A stretch of DNA of 64,000 nucleotides, taken from JAFGAV01 sp041479055 (GTDB lineage Bacteria; Acidobacteriota; Aminicenantia; Aminicenantales; JAFGAV01). The stretch lies in assembly GCA_963702835.1 (NCBI GenBank), contig OY969762.1, positions 310,001 through 374,000 of the forward strand, given 5' to 3'. Below the pieces are notes generated by a model. That model was not told the origin of the DNA and did not search any database. It was given only the letters and a program-made list of their open reading frames with translations. Both the position numbers and the translations under genes were made by a program. Positions 1 to 12,150 of the stretch are shown piece by piece. Each line of letters opens with the position of its first letter. The stretch's first letter is position 1.

Positions 1-615
1 ACGGACGTTATTCTGATGATCACGCCCTATATCATCCGGCGGATCCCTCTGACCCCCGAGGACCGCAAGGCCCTGTGGGTGGACATCAAGGAGGCCGGCG
101 CCCCGGCCGGGGAGCCGCAGGCGGACGAACAGTACATGGAACGGGAGCTCCTCAGCCGGCTTCGGCCGCCCCGTCCCCAAGAGGCCGGCCCTGAAAGCGG
201 AAATCAGATCGTGCTCAGCCCGGCCAATTTCGAGCTGTCCCGCAGCCGTGGGGAGTTCCGCATCACGGTCAGCATACAGAGCGCCCAGCCGGTGGGCAAC
301 CTCTCCCTGAACCTCAACTTCAACAGCCAGGTCATCAAGCTCAAGGATGTGGTCGAAGGCCCCTTGGTCAAGCAGTTGGGCGAGAACACGCCATTTCTCA
401 AGAACGTGGATAATGCCGCGGGCGCCTGCACCATCGGCATCTCCGCCACGGACCTGAGCAAAGGGATCAAGGCCGTTGGGAATCTGGCCGTTCTCCTCTT
501 TGAAACGGTCAATCCGGGCGAGACACAGATCTCCATCGGCGGCGTCACGGCTAACGGCCCCGGCGGACAGGTCGTCTCTTTCACCACCCGAAACGCCCGG
601 GTGGTGGTGCGCTAG
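1..615 (+). CDS. Secretin (GspD-like) C-terminal end fused to a cohesin-like domain, 5' truncated
   Basis: The reading frame is open from base 1, so the start lies outside the window. The first residues (TDVILMITPYIIRR) match the conserved end of the secretin domain of type II secretion and type IV pilus outer-membrane channels. After a proline-rich linker of about 50 residues, the last 130 residues form a beta-rich module (LSLNLNFNSQVIKLKDV, then a C-terminal strand pattern) resembling the cohesin domain found at the end of some secretins. The channel would sit in the outer membrane. The upstream part cannot be seen, so GspD, PilQ and a T2SS-like variant cannot be told apart. A prepilin peptidase gene occurs separately at 22066-22839. 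Confidence 0.72.
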   Translation, partial: TDVILMITPYIIRRIPLTPEDRKALWVDIKEAGAPAGEPQADEQYMERELLSRLRPPRPQEAGPESGNQIVLSPANFELSRSRGEFRITVSIQSAQPVGNLSLNLNFNSQVIKLKDVVEGPLVKQLGENTPFLKNVDNAAGACTIGISATDLSKGIKAVGNLAVLLFETVNPGETQISIGGVTANGPGGQVVSFTTRNARVVVR

Positions 616-640
616 TCGGTCCCTGTTCCTTTGGTCGAGT

Positions 641-1153
641 ATGATCGCGATCCTGACCGGTCCCCTCCACGCGGGCAAGACAACCTTTCTCCGGAAAGTC
701 ATCCCCAAGCTACAAGACGGCGGTCTTCAGGTGGTGGGTTATGCGACCCCGTCCCTTTGGTCAGGGGGCAGGGTTGAAGGATATGACCTGGTTGACCTTG
801 GGGCGGGCGGCTGTCTGCCGTTCTTAAGAAGAGAAGGCCGGCCGAGCTGGCCGAAGGTCGGCCCCTTCCTTCTTATTCCGCAGGGCCTGCGCCGGGCCGT
901 AGGCATCATTGGCCGGGCACCCTTGACCGGCCTCCTGGCCGTGGACGAGGTGGGGCCGCTCGAGCTCCAGGGCGGTGGAGTGCGGAAAGCGCTGGACATG
1001 GCTTTGGCCGTGCGGGCCGGGCCCACGCTCCTTATCGTCCGGGAGACCATCCTGGCCTCCCTGCTCGCTTCTCTCGGCCTTCCCTCCGCGCCCGTTGTTG
1101 ATTTCAGGATGAAAGAAGCCGAACAGACGCTTCAAAATATTTTAGTGGGTTAA
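641..1153 (+). CDS. THEP1-type nucleoside-triphosphatase (NTPase), P-loop
   Basis: A 170-residue protein with a Walker A motif at the extreme N terminus (GPLHAGKTT, residues 7-15) and a Walker B-like stretch (LLAVDEVGPLEL, about residues 95-106). This layout is typical of THEP1/NTPase family proteins, which hydrolyse NTPs and act as DNA- or RNA-associated ATPases of unclear cellular role. The ATG at 641 is preferred over the longer upstream frame because it puts the P-loop at the usual position. No clear Shine-Dalgarno sequence precedes it. It starts 25 nt after the secretin gene, so the two may be co-transcribed. Family assignment is good; the physiological role is unknown. Confidence 0.72.
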   Translation: MIAILTGPLHAGKTTFLRKVIPKLQDGGLQVVGYATPSLWSGGRVEGYDLVDLGAGGCLPFLRREGRPSWPKVGPFLLIPQGLRRAVGIIGRAPLTGLLAVDEVGPLELQGGGVRKALDMALAVRAGPTLLIVRETILASLLASLGLPSAPVVDFRMKEAEQTLQNILVG

Positions 1154-1163
1154 CGGCCTCCGG

Positions 1164-5801
<4,638 letters not shown>

Positions 5802-5965
5802 TTGCTTTTCCTTATAAGATAAGCGTCGGTTTTTGCGACAGGGGCTTGAATGGTCCCGACAGGATCCACGGGAGGCCCTCCTTCCTGCCCAGCTTTGTAT
5901 TGAAATGATAATTCCAAAAAAGATATATTTCAAGAGAGCCGCTCATTCCGGGTGAGGGAGAACAT

Positions 5966-7279
5966 ATGGAGCCTATTGGCCAGATGGCAACCGGGGAAGT
6001 CGTAAAGCTGTTTCAGTCCATAGGGCGGGCTTCTCTTCTGTGCGACATCCAGAACAGCCATTCGGGCAACATGGCTCTGAAAATCAGGGGGGCCGGCGGC
6101 CGGGAGGTCATGGCCGTTACCGCCAGCGGGTCCCAGAAGGGCGATCTGGAGCCTGGACAGATCTGTTTCCTCCCCTTACCTGCAACGGACCTAAGATCGT
6201 CCAGGGCTTCCAGGGAGTCGAACATCCACGCCCGGATTCTCAGCCTGGCGGGTGTCAGCGCTTCGCTCCATGCCCACACCAAGGATCTCCTGGTGGCCAC
6301 CCTGGACGATGAGCCTAAGCCCAACCTCCCCCGTCCTTTCGTCCCCGTGGACCTTCTGGGCTTCACCCATCTCAAGGGTCTCATCCCCGTGGACTGGGCC
6401 CGGGTCCCCAGCGGTTCCGCTGAAATGGCCGGAATTGTTTCCTCCCGCCTGGCGGCTTATCCCGCTGCCATGATCCAGGCTCATGGGGTGTTCACCCGGG
6501 GGGGGACGCTCCAGGAAGCTTTATTCCATGCCTGCCTGGCCAATAATTCTGGTTTTATCGTTCGTCTCCTGGAAAAATTGAAGGTGGACGTGGACCGGCT
6601 GAGGGCCGATATTCAAAACGACCCCGCGGCCTGCTTCGATTTCCAGCCTCATCCCTATGAAGCCGGGAGCGAGCCAGGCTGTGAGTTCGAGGAGGAGGAA
6701 GAGACGCGGGCCGAGTTCATCAAGACGGGCGCCCGTATTTTCGAATCCCGCCTTTCGCCTTTTCACACTGGTTCGCTTTCGGCGCGCAGGGCGAAGCACA
6801 TGCTCTGGGCGCCCCAAGCCTCCATGCCCCGGGGTCTTCCCGGGCCGCTTCTCCGTCTTCCCCTCGATCCCCAGCCGAACGACGGTCCCGAAATCAGCCG
6901 CCATAAGGCCCTCTTGGCCGGGAGTGATTTCCAAACCCTCCTGCACTGCCATCTGCCGGAGGCCGAAGCGCAGGCGCACTGGGTTGACCCGGCCACGGGC
7001 CGGCCGGCCGAGCGCATCACGGCCATTGACGCGGAAGGCGGTTTCCTCTATCCGGTCGTGCCCGTTGTGCCTTCCGGGACAAAAACGGACGATATCATCC
7101 GGCTGCTACAAGATAACAAAATGGTTGTGGTGCGGGGTGGGGGCCTGTGGGCCGCCGGCCGCCAATCTCTATCCGAAGTCCTGCACCATCCCTCTTCTCT
7201 GCGGGAAATCTGCTTGTACAGGCTGGGCGCTCTGGAGCGCGGGCTGGATTTGAGAAAAATGGAGTCAGCGAGATCTTAA
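5966..7279 (+). CDS. Class II aldolase/adducin-family protein with a C-terminal extension
   Basis: 437 residues; ATG preceded by GAGGGAG at a good distance. The N-terminal 220 residues carry the class II aldolase/adducin pattern: NSHSGNMAL near residues 28-36, TASGSQKGDLEPG, a zinc-site HAH (SLHAHTKDLL) and a further His in IQAHGVFTRGG. Family members cleave or epimerise phosphorylated sugars using a divalent metal. The last ~200 residues are not a part of the family I recognise, though they keep a compact alpha/beta look. The gene is divergent from the hybrid kinase and convergent with the dehydrogenase/LsrF pair, suggesting a local carbon-metabolism block. The substrate cannot be read from the sequence. 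Confidence 0.8.
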   Translation: MEPIGQMATGEVVKLFQSIGRASLLCDIQNSHSGNMALKIRGAGGREVMAVTASGSQKGDLEPGQICFLPLPATDLRSSRASRESNIHARILSLAGVSASLHAHTKDLLVATLDDEPKPNLPRPFVPVDLLGFTHLKGLIPVDWARVPSGSAEMAGIVSSRLAAYPAAMIQAHGVFTRGGTLQEALFHACLANNSGFIVRLLEKLKVDVDRLRADIQNDPAACFDFQPHPYEAGSEPGCEFEEEEETRAEFIKTGARIFESRLSPFHTGSLSARRAKHMLWAPQASMPRGLPGPLLRLPLDPQPNDGPEISRHKALLAGSDFQTLLHCHLPEAEAQAHWVDPATGRPAERITAIDAEGGFLYPVVPVVPSGTKTDDIIRLLQDNKMVVVRGGGLWAAGRQSLSEVLHHPSSLREICLYRLGALERGLDLRKMESARS

Positions 7280-7320
7280 GGGACACGTACTTAATTCCAG
7301 AGAATTAGGTACATATCCCT
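7279..7320. repeat. Imperfect palindrome with 19-bp arms (REP-like or terminator-like)
   Basis: The arms AGGGACACGTACTTAATTC (7279-7297) and GAATTAGGTACATATCCCT (7302-7320) pair at 16 of 19 positions around a 4-nt loop. The left arm begins on the last base of the aldolase stop codon. It sits between convergent genes and could terminate both transcripts, although no T-run follows. The sequence style resembles REP palindromes associated with REP-associated tyrosine transposases in other bacteria; that link is inference. Confidence 0.7.
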
Positions 7321-7343
7321 GTGTGATTATAAATATCCTCTAT

Positions 7344-8369
7344 CTATTTTTGGGGCTCTATGATGATTTTCATTGAGTTGCCGGCCTTGGCCGTGAGGTC
7401 GAAGCCCAACCCCGTCTCGGCCAGAGGAAGCCGATGGGTGATGAGGTCGGTGACAGTGAGCCGTTTGCAGCGGAGGAGAGCGACGGTTTGGACCAGGTCG
7501 TCGAGGATGGCGGCGTAAGATGTTTTCAGGGTGATCTCATTCCGCCAGAATTCGTTGGCCGGCAGGACGAGCTTGTCGTCGGGATGGGGGACGGCGAAGA
7601 AGAGGACTGTCCCGCCCCGGTCCACGGAGGCCAGGGCCTGATGGGCGGCCGGGAGCGCCCCGGCGCACAGGATGACCAGGTCAGCCAGCCGGCCTTCATT
7701 GACTTGCCTGAGCTGTTCGGCGCTGAATTCTTCGGCCTGGAATACGTGGCCGGCGCCGCAGGAGCGGGCCATCTCCAGTCGAAAGGGGCTGATGTCGGTG
7801 GCCACCACCCGGCCGGCCCCGCGGGACACGGCCAGTTTGATGTGGAGCAGGCCGGAGAGTCCGCTGCCGATGACCAGCACGGTCTGACCCGGCCCCAGGC
7901 CGGCCACCCTCTGCCCGCGCAGCACGCAGCCCAAAGGCTCGATGAACGTTCCCTCCTCGAAGGAGAGCTCCTCGGGCAGGAGCAACGTCCCGCGGTCCAC
8001 GTTCAGGGCCGGGACGCGGATATATTCGGCAAACCCGCCCGGGTCGAAGTTGGTGGTGTGGAGAGTTTGACAGGCGGTCTGATGTCCGGCCAGACAGTAG
8101 GGACAGGTGTGGCAGGGCACATGGTGGGAGACGAAGACCCTGTCGCCGGGCTTAAACTTGGAAACCTTCGGCCCGGCCTCCTCCACCACGCCGGCAATTT
8201 CGTGCCCCAGGACGAGGGGCGCCTTCTTGATCCGGTACCACTCCAGGACGTCGCTGCCGCAGATGCCGCTGGCCATGATCTTGACCAGAAGCTCGTCGGG
8301 GCCGATGGCCGGGATCGGCCTCTCCTCCAGGCGGATGTCGCTGTTGCGGTAGTACATCGCTACGCGCAT
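7344..8369 (-). CDS. Zinc-dependent medium-chain alcohol/polyol dehydrogenase
   Basis: 341 residues from the ATG at 8369, which follows GGGGAAAG; the longer frame upstream lacks support. Catalytic zinc ligands are visible (C37 in SGICGSD, H56-E57 in GHE). Four structural-zinc cysteines lie at 86, 89, 92 and 100 (CHTCPYC...C). A Rossmann NAD(P) loop GSGLSG is near residue 170. This is the sorbitol/L-threonine/L-idonate dehydrogenase branch of the MDR superfamily, oxidising a secondary alcohol with NAD(P). It lies 49 nt downstream of the LsrF-like gene on the same strand, so the two probably form an operon acting on one substrate series. The exact substrate is undetermined. Confidence 0.88.
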   Translation of the reverse strand: MRVAMYYRNSDIRLEERPIPAIGPDELLVKIMASGICGSDVLEWYRIKKAPLVLGHEIAGVVEEAGPKVSKFKPGDRVFVSHHVPCHTCPYCLAGHQTACQTLHTTNFDPGGFAEYIRVPALNVDRGTLLLPEELSFEEGTFIEPLGCVLRGQRVAGLGPGQTVLVIGSGLSGLLHIKLAVSRGAGRVVATDISPFRLEMARSCGAGHVFQAEEFSAEQLRQVNEGRLADLVILCAGALPAAHQALASVDRGGTVLFFAVPHPDDKLVLPANEFWRNEITLKTSYAAILDDLVQTVALLRCKRLTVTDLITHRLPLAETGLGFDLTAKAGNSMKIIIEPQK

Positions 8370-8418
8370 GGTTCTTTCCCCGGTCCCCTGAATCGTGGGG
8401 AGGGCTGGCCCGGCCCCC

Positions 8419-9198
8419 TCATTTCTTTTCGCGCTTGAATAGGTCATAGGCCTCGGCGGCCGATTTCTTCTGGTGGACGATGGCCCGCACAGCCTTGATC
8501 ATGGCCACCGGCGAGTCGGACTGGAAGATGTTGCGGCCCATATCCACGCCCACGGCGCCGCTTTGGACGGCGCTGGCCGCCAGCTCCAGGGCTTCCTTTT
8601 CCGGCGTTTTCTTTCCGCCGGCGATGACCACCGGCACGGGACAGGATTCCACCACCGTCTCAAAATCTTCGCAGTAGTAGGTCTTGACCAGATGGGCGCC
8701 CAGCTCGGCGGCGATGCGGCAGCTCAGGCCGAGGTAGCGCGCGTCGCGGACCATGTCTTTGCCCACGGCCGTGACGGCCAGGACGGCGATCCCGTATTCT
8801 TCGGCCTGGTCGACCAGGTTGGCCAGGTTGAGCAAGGTCTGCCGCTCGTAGGGCGAGCCGACGAAGATGGACAGGGCCACGGCCGCCACATTGAGCCGGA
8901 CGGCGTCCTTCAGGGAGACGGTTGTTCCTTCGTTGGACAGCTCGCTCAGGATGCTCGTCCCGCCCGAGACGCGGAGGACGATGGGGATGTCGGCTTCGGG
9001 GGGGACCGAGGTGCGCAGCACACCGCGGGTCAGCATCAGCGAGTCGGCGTAGGGCAGGAGCGGCTCGATGGTCCGGCGGGGGACCTCCAGGCCGGCCGTC
9101 GGGCCGAGAAAGTAGCCGTGGTCCACGGCCAGCATGACCGTGCGGCCGGTGTCGGGTTTGATGATGCGCGACAGACGGTTCTTCAATCCCCAGTCCAT
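8419..9198 (-). CDS. lsrF: LsrF-like class I aldolase/thiolase (DhnA/DeoC superfamily)
   Basis: 259 residues from the ATG at 9198, preceded by GAGGAGG. As I recall E. coli LsrF, the match is near-continuous: DWGLKNRLSRI, TVMLAVDHGYF, VTAVGKDMVRD, VIAGGKK and GVDMGRNIFQSD. The Schiff-base lysine (K203 in E. coli) is kept as K172 in LVKTYY. LsrF transfers an acetyl group to CoA from 3-hydroxy-5-phosphonooxypentane-2,4-dione in AI-2 breakdown. No lsrK, lsrR, lsrB or lsrG lies nearby, and the partner gene here is a Zn-dehydrogenase. The true substrate may therefore be another phosphorylated keto-sugar. It lacks the first ~32 residues of the E. coli protein. The fold is certain; the reaction less so. 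Confidence 0.85.
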   Translation of the reverse strand: MDWGLKNRLSRIIKPDTGRTVMLAVDHGYFLGPTAGLEVPRRTIEPLLPYADSLMLTRGVLRTSVPPEADIPIVLRVSGGTSILSELSNEGTTVSLKDAVRLNVAAVALSIFVGSPYERQTLLNLANLVDQAEEYGIAVLAVTAVGKDMVRDARYLGLSCRIAAELGAHLVKTYYCEDFETVVESCPVPVVIAGGKKTPEKEALELAASAVQSGAVGVDMGRNIFQSDSPVAMIKAVRAIVHQKKSAAEAYDLFKREKK

Positions 9199-9299
9199 GG
9201 CTGCCTCCTCGTAACCTTCCGGAATCATCCGCGGCCTCCGGTATTTTCTATGTCGGTAAAGAATTTATACCACAGGACATCCCGTCAGGCAACGGCGAT

Positions 9300-9488
9300 T
9301 ATGACAGGGGAGGCATTTCCGTTTATGTGATTCAGTATCGGTGCCGGAATCCCCCCCAGGCTCCTGGGGAACCGGTCCCGTCGGTTCCCCCCGTCCCAAG
9401 GACGGGACCCCCCTCCGCTATGGGGCCCGGGGGGGCGATTCCGACACCTCCTGGAAATCACATGTTTTGAGATGCTAGCTATGACAGG
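9300..9488. mobile_element. MITE-like element with ~50-bp terminal inverted repeats and 9-bp direct-repeat flanks
   Basis: A 171-bp block (9309-9479) is flanked by a perfect 9-bp direct repeat TATGACAGG (9300-9308 and 9480-9488). Its ends are imperfect inverted repeats of about 50 bp: both read inward as GCAT.TC....ATGTGATT, then a GTGxCGGAATC box, then a C-run. The core contains hairpins CCCAGG-CT-CCTGGG and CCGTCC-CAA-GGACGG. No transposase is encoded, and it fills the 313-nt gap between lsrF and cbiX. A related element lies at 61163-61342. The TGACAGG flank also occurs inside the 61-kb copy, so it may belong to the element rather than being a target duplication. Confidence 0.6.
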
Positions 9489-9511
9489 CAAGCTCCGGAA
9501 TAATAACGGGC

Positions 9512-10021
9512 TTATTCGGCGGCTAGTTTCTTTATTATTTTGGCCAGGAATCCCGCCACGTCCGCCGTGTCCAAGGGCCAGGCGTAGAGGATGGGGAGGC
9601 CGGGGTGACGCTGCCGCGCCCGGCCGATAGCGGCCGGGATGTCGCCTTCGGCGTGCTCACCCCCGCGGGTCATCATGGGCGTCGCCACGACGATCTTTTT
9701 TGCGCCTTGCGCGGCGGCCCGGTCGAAGATCTCCTCCAGGCTGGGCGCGCAGAATTCGTTAAAGCCAAGGAGAACTGGCAAGCCGCTGGCCTTTTCCAGC
9801 GCCGCGGCCAGATCCCGGGAGCCCTGCCAGAACGGGTCATTGGTTTTGTCGCGGGGAAAGGCCCTCATCTTGGCTTCCAGTTCCTTGAACCTAGGGGAAT
9901 GTCCGCCCGCCGGCGGGCGCTCGTGCTCCCGTGCCTGAAGCTCAAAATACTTCTGCATCTCTTCCCTGGGAAAGTCTCGCGGCGGAGCCCCATGCATGGC
10001 CAGGACGACGACGGTCTTCAT
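9512..10021 (-). CDS. CbiX/SirB-family sirohydrochlorin chelatase-like protein
   Basis: 169 residues beginning MKTVVVLAMHGAPP. The His of the N-terminal HG and the second motif (ATPMMTRGGEHAEGDIP, about residues 117-133) match CbiX-type chelatases, which insert Co or Fe into sirohydrochlorin or related tetrapyrroles. It is longer than the smallest single-domain CbiX (about 120-130 residues), with a charged insert between residues 15 and 60. No other cobalamin or siroheme gene is in the window, so the metal and substrate are open. There is no Shine-Dalgarno sequence. TATAAT lies at -12 to -7 from the ATG, which would fit a leaderless mRNA. Confidence 0.75.
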   Translation of the reverse strand: MKTVVVLAMHGAPPRDFPREEMQKYFELQAREHERPPAGGHSPRFKELEAKMRAFPRDKTNDPFWQGSRDLAAALEKASGLPVLLGFNEFCAPSLEEIFDRAAAQGAKKIVVATPMMTRGGEHAEGDIPAAIGRARQRHPGLPILYAWPLDTADVAGFLAKIIKKLAAE

Positions 10022-10027
10022 GATTAT

Positions 10028-10033
10028 ATTATA
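10028..10033 (-). promoter_or_regulatory. TATAAT box positioned for a leaderless transcript of the cbiX-like gene
   Basis: On the minus strand TATAAT occupies -12 to -7 relative to the ATG at 10021, which would place the transcription start on the A of the start codon. No good -35 box is seen at 17 nt spacing (the stretch is GC-rich), so confidence is limited. Confidence 0.4.
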
Positions 10034-10201
10034 CAAAAAAAGGAAAAAAAGGGGGCGGCCCAGCTTAATTTACTGATATTAAAGGTTTTATTCATCTAAA
10101 TATGCCGCGAATAGCCTTAAAATCATTTTTTATGCCCAAAAATAGAGCTCTAATATGTAAAATAGATGGGCTTAAGTTGTTGTTTGCTTGGAGGGAGACT
10201 C

Positions 10202-12124
10202 GTGGACATCGTGCTGGCCTCGCGTTCGCCCCGTCGCCGGGAATTGATGGCCGGAGTGGCGGCTGAATTCCGTGTTTTTCCGGTGGACGTGGACGAATCG
10301 GGAGTTCGGCAGGACGACCCCGTCCGGTTCGCCGTGGAAGCGGCTGTGCTCAAGGCCAAAGCCGCAGCCGATGTTTTTCCCTCGGCGGTGGTCATCGGCT
10401 CGGATACGGTGGTGGCGGTCAAAAACCTGATCTTGGGCAAACCCCGGGACCGCGGCGAAGCCAAGGTCATGCTCGAGGCGCTCTCGGGCCGGAGGCACAG
10501 GGTCATTTCCGGCGTGGCACTATATAAAAAGGATGAGGATAAGCTCCTGACCGGATACGAAATCACTCGGGTTGCCTTCAAGGAGCTGACCGAGGCCATG
10601 ATCGAGGAGTATCTGGCCAAAGAGAGTTTTGCGGACAAAGCCGGCTCTTACGCTATCCAAGAAGTAGGCCAGACCTTTATGGCCGACCTTCAGGGTGATT
10701 TCGACAACGTGGTCGGGTTTCCGGTGAGGAGGGTGAAGCGACTCCTGGAGCGCTTCCTCGCGCCGGAACCCGAGGTCGTCATCGAGGATGTCGCTTTGCC
10801 CGACGGATGGGGTGTGGCCCGTCAGGATAGGCGCATCTTGTTCATCCCATCTTCCGTTCTCGGTGAAAAGGTCCGGATCCGGGTCGTCAAGGACAGGGAC
10901 AACTTCGCCTTTGCCGAGATTGTCGAGCGTCTGGAGCCTTCGCCGTTTCCGGCGGCCCCGGATTGTCCTCATTTCGGAGCATGCGGCGGCTGCCTTTTCC
11001 AGGACCTCCGCTATGACAAACAGCTCGAATTAAAGGAGAGCTATCTGCTTCAGACCTTGAAAAGGATAGGCCAGCTGGAGCCGGCCCGTTCGGAGCTGGC
11101 GCCCATCACCCCCTCTCCCGACCTCTATCACTACCGGAACAAGATGGAGTTCGCCTTCGGCGAGGATGAGGGGAATGTGATCCTGGGCCTGCGGCAGAGG
11201 GGGCTGCCCTTCGGCCGCCAAATGTGGCGCACCATTCCTCTTGGACAATGTTCCATTTTCAGCCCGGTGGCGGCCCGCGTTTTTCCCCTGTTCCTCGATT
11301 TTGCCCGCTCCGCCGGGTATTCGGTCTTCGACCGCCGGACGGGGAGGGGATTTCTGAGAAACCTCGTGTTGAGGGAGGGGAAGCGCACCGGCCAGGCCAT
11401 GGCCATCCTGGTAACCACCGGCGAAGCGGAGCCTGATCTCGGCGACCTCTGCCGCCGGCTGTCGGCCGTTGTCCCTTCCCTCAATAGTTTTTACTGGGGT
11501 ATCAGCAACGAGCCTTCCGACGCGGTCCACTATGAGCGTCTTCAGCTTCTGGCCGGGGAACCTTGGATCGAGGAAAAACTGGACGGGTTGAGGTTCCGGA
11601 TTTATCCGGAGACGTTTTTCCAGCCCAACCCGGCTGGGGCCGAGATTCTCTATGGCCGCATCGGCCAGGAAGCCGGATTAGGCCCCCAGACCCACGCCCT
11701 GGGCCTGTATTGCGGCGCGGGCACCATGGAGATTTTTCTCTCCCGCCGGGCGGGCCTGGTCACCGGGCTTGACTTGAGCGGGGTCAACATCGCCGCCGCC
11801 GAGGAGAACCGTAAATTAAACGGCGCCGTGAATTGCGAATTTCTGGAAGGGGCTGTGGAGCAGCTTCCGGCCAGGCTGGGGGACCGGCCGGTCGAAGTGC
11901 TCATCCTTGATCCGCCCCGGGCCGGGCTGTCGGTTAAAGCCGCCAGACGGGTCCTGGCCCTCAACATTCCTTCCCTCGTTTACGTCTCCTGCAACCCGGC
12001 CACCCTGGCCCGCGACCTCAAGGCCCTGACCCAGGCCGGCTACAGGATCACCCGCTTGGCCCCCTTCGACTTTTTCCCCCACACGGCGCACCTGGAGACA
12101 CTGGCCGTCCTGCGAAAAAAATAA
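10202..12124 (+). CDS. Maf nucleotide pyrophosphatase fused to a 23S rRNA (uracil-5-)-methyltransferase (RlmD/RumA type)
   Basis: 640 residues from a GTG start with GGAGGG six bases upstream. Residues 1-185 are a complete Maf domain: SRSPRRREL at the N terminus, GSDTVV with Asp68, KAGSYAIQ about 147-153. Maf proteins hydrolyse dTTP, UTP or modified nucleotides. Residues 190-250 are a TRAM domain. Residues 255-264 carry the 4Fe-4S cysteines (C255, C261, C264), with a likely fourth in LGQC. The C-terminal SAM methyltransferase has LGLYCGAGTMEIF, LDPPRAGLS and the catalytic Cys597 in VSCNPATLARD. One uninterrupted frame joins both enzymes. The fusion suggests linked roles in nucleotide sanitation and uridine methylation of RNA. 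Human ASMTL is a different Maf-methyltransferase fusion. Confidence 0.88.
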   Translation: MDIVLASRSPRRRELMAGVAAEFRVFPVDVDESGVRQDDPVRFAVEAAVLKAKAAADVFPSAVVIGSDTVVAVKNLILGKPRDRGEAKVMLEALSGRRHRVISGVALYKKDEDKLLTGYEITRVAFKELTEAMIEEYLAKESFADKAGSYAIQEVGQTFMADLQGDFDNVVGFPVRRVKRLLERFLAPEPEVVIEDVALPDGWGVARQDRRILFIPSSVLGEKVRIRVVKDRDNFAFAEIVERLEPSPFPAAPDCPHFGACGGCLFQDLRYDKQLELKESYLLQTLKRIGQLEPARSELAPITPSPDLYHYRNKMEFAFGEDEGNVILGLRQRGLPFGRQMWRTIPLGQCSIFSPVAARVFPLFLDFARSAGYSVFDRRTGRGFLRNLVLREGKRTGQAMAILVTTGEAEPDLGDLCRRLSAVVPSLNSFYWGISNEPSDAVHYERLQLLAGEPWIEEKLDGLRFRIYPETFFQPNPAGAEILYGRIGQEAGLGPQTHALGLYCGAGTMEIFLSRRAGLVTGLDLSGVNIAAAEENRKLNGAVNCEFLEGAVEQLPARLGDRPVEVLILDPPRAGLSVKAARRVLALNIPSLVYVSCNPATLARDLKALTQAGYRITRLAPFDFFPHTAHLETLAVLRKK

Positions 12125-12150
12125 GAGCTTTTTCCGATCATTTCCGGGGG

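Noticed and set aside
10022..10201. A cobalamin riboswitch upstream of the CbiX-like gene
   Set aside because: The region is short and AT-rich, with no B12-box-like sequence or long pairing; a leaderless start is more plausible.
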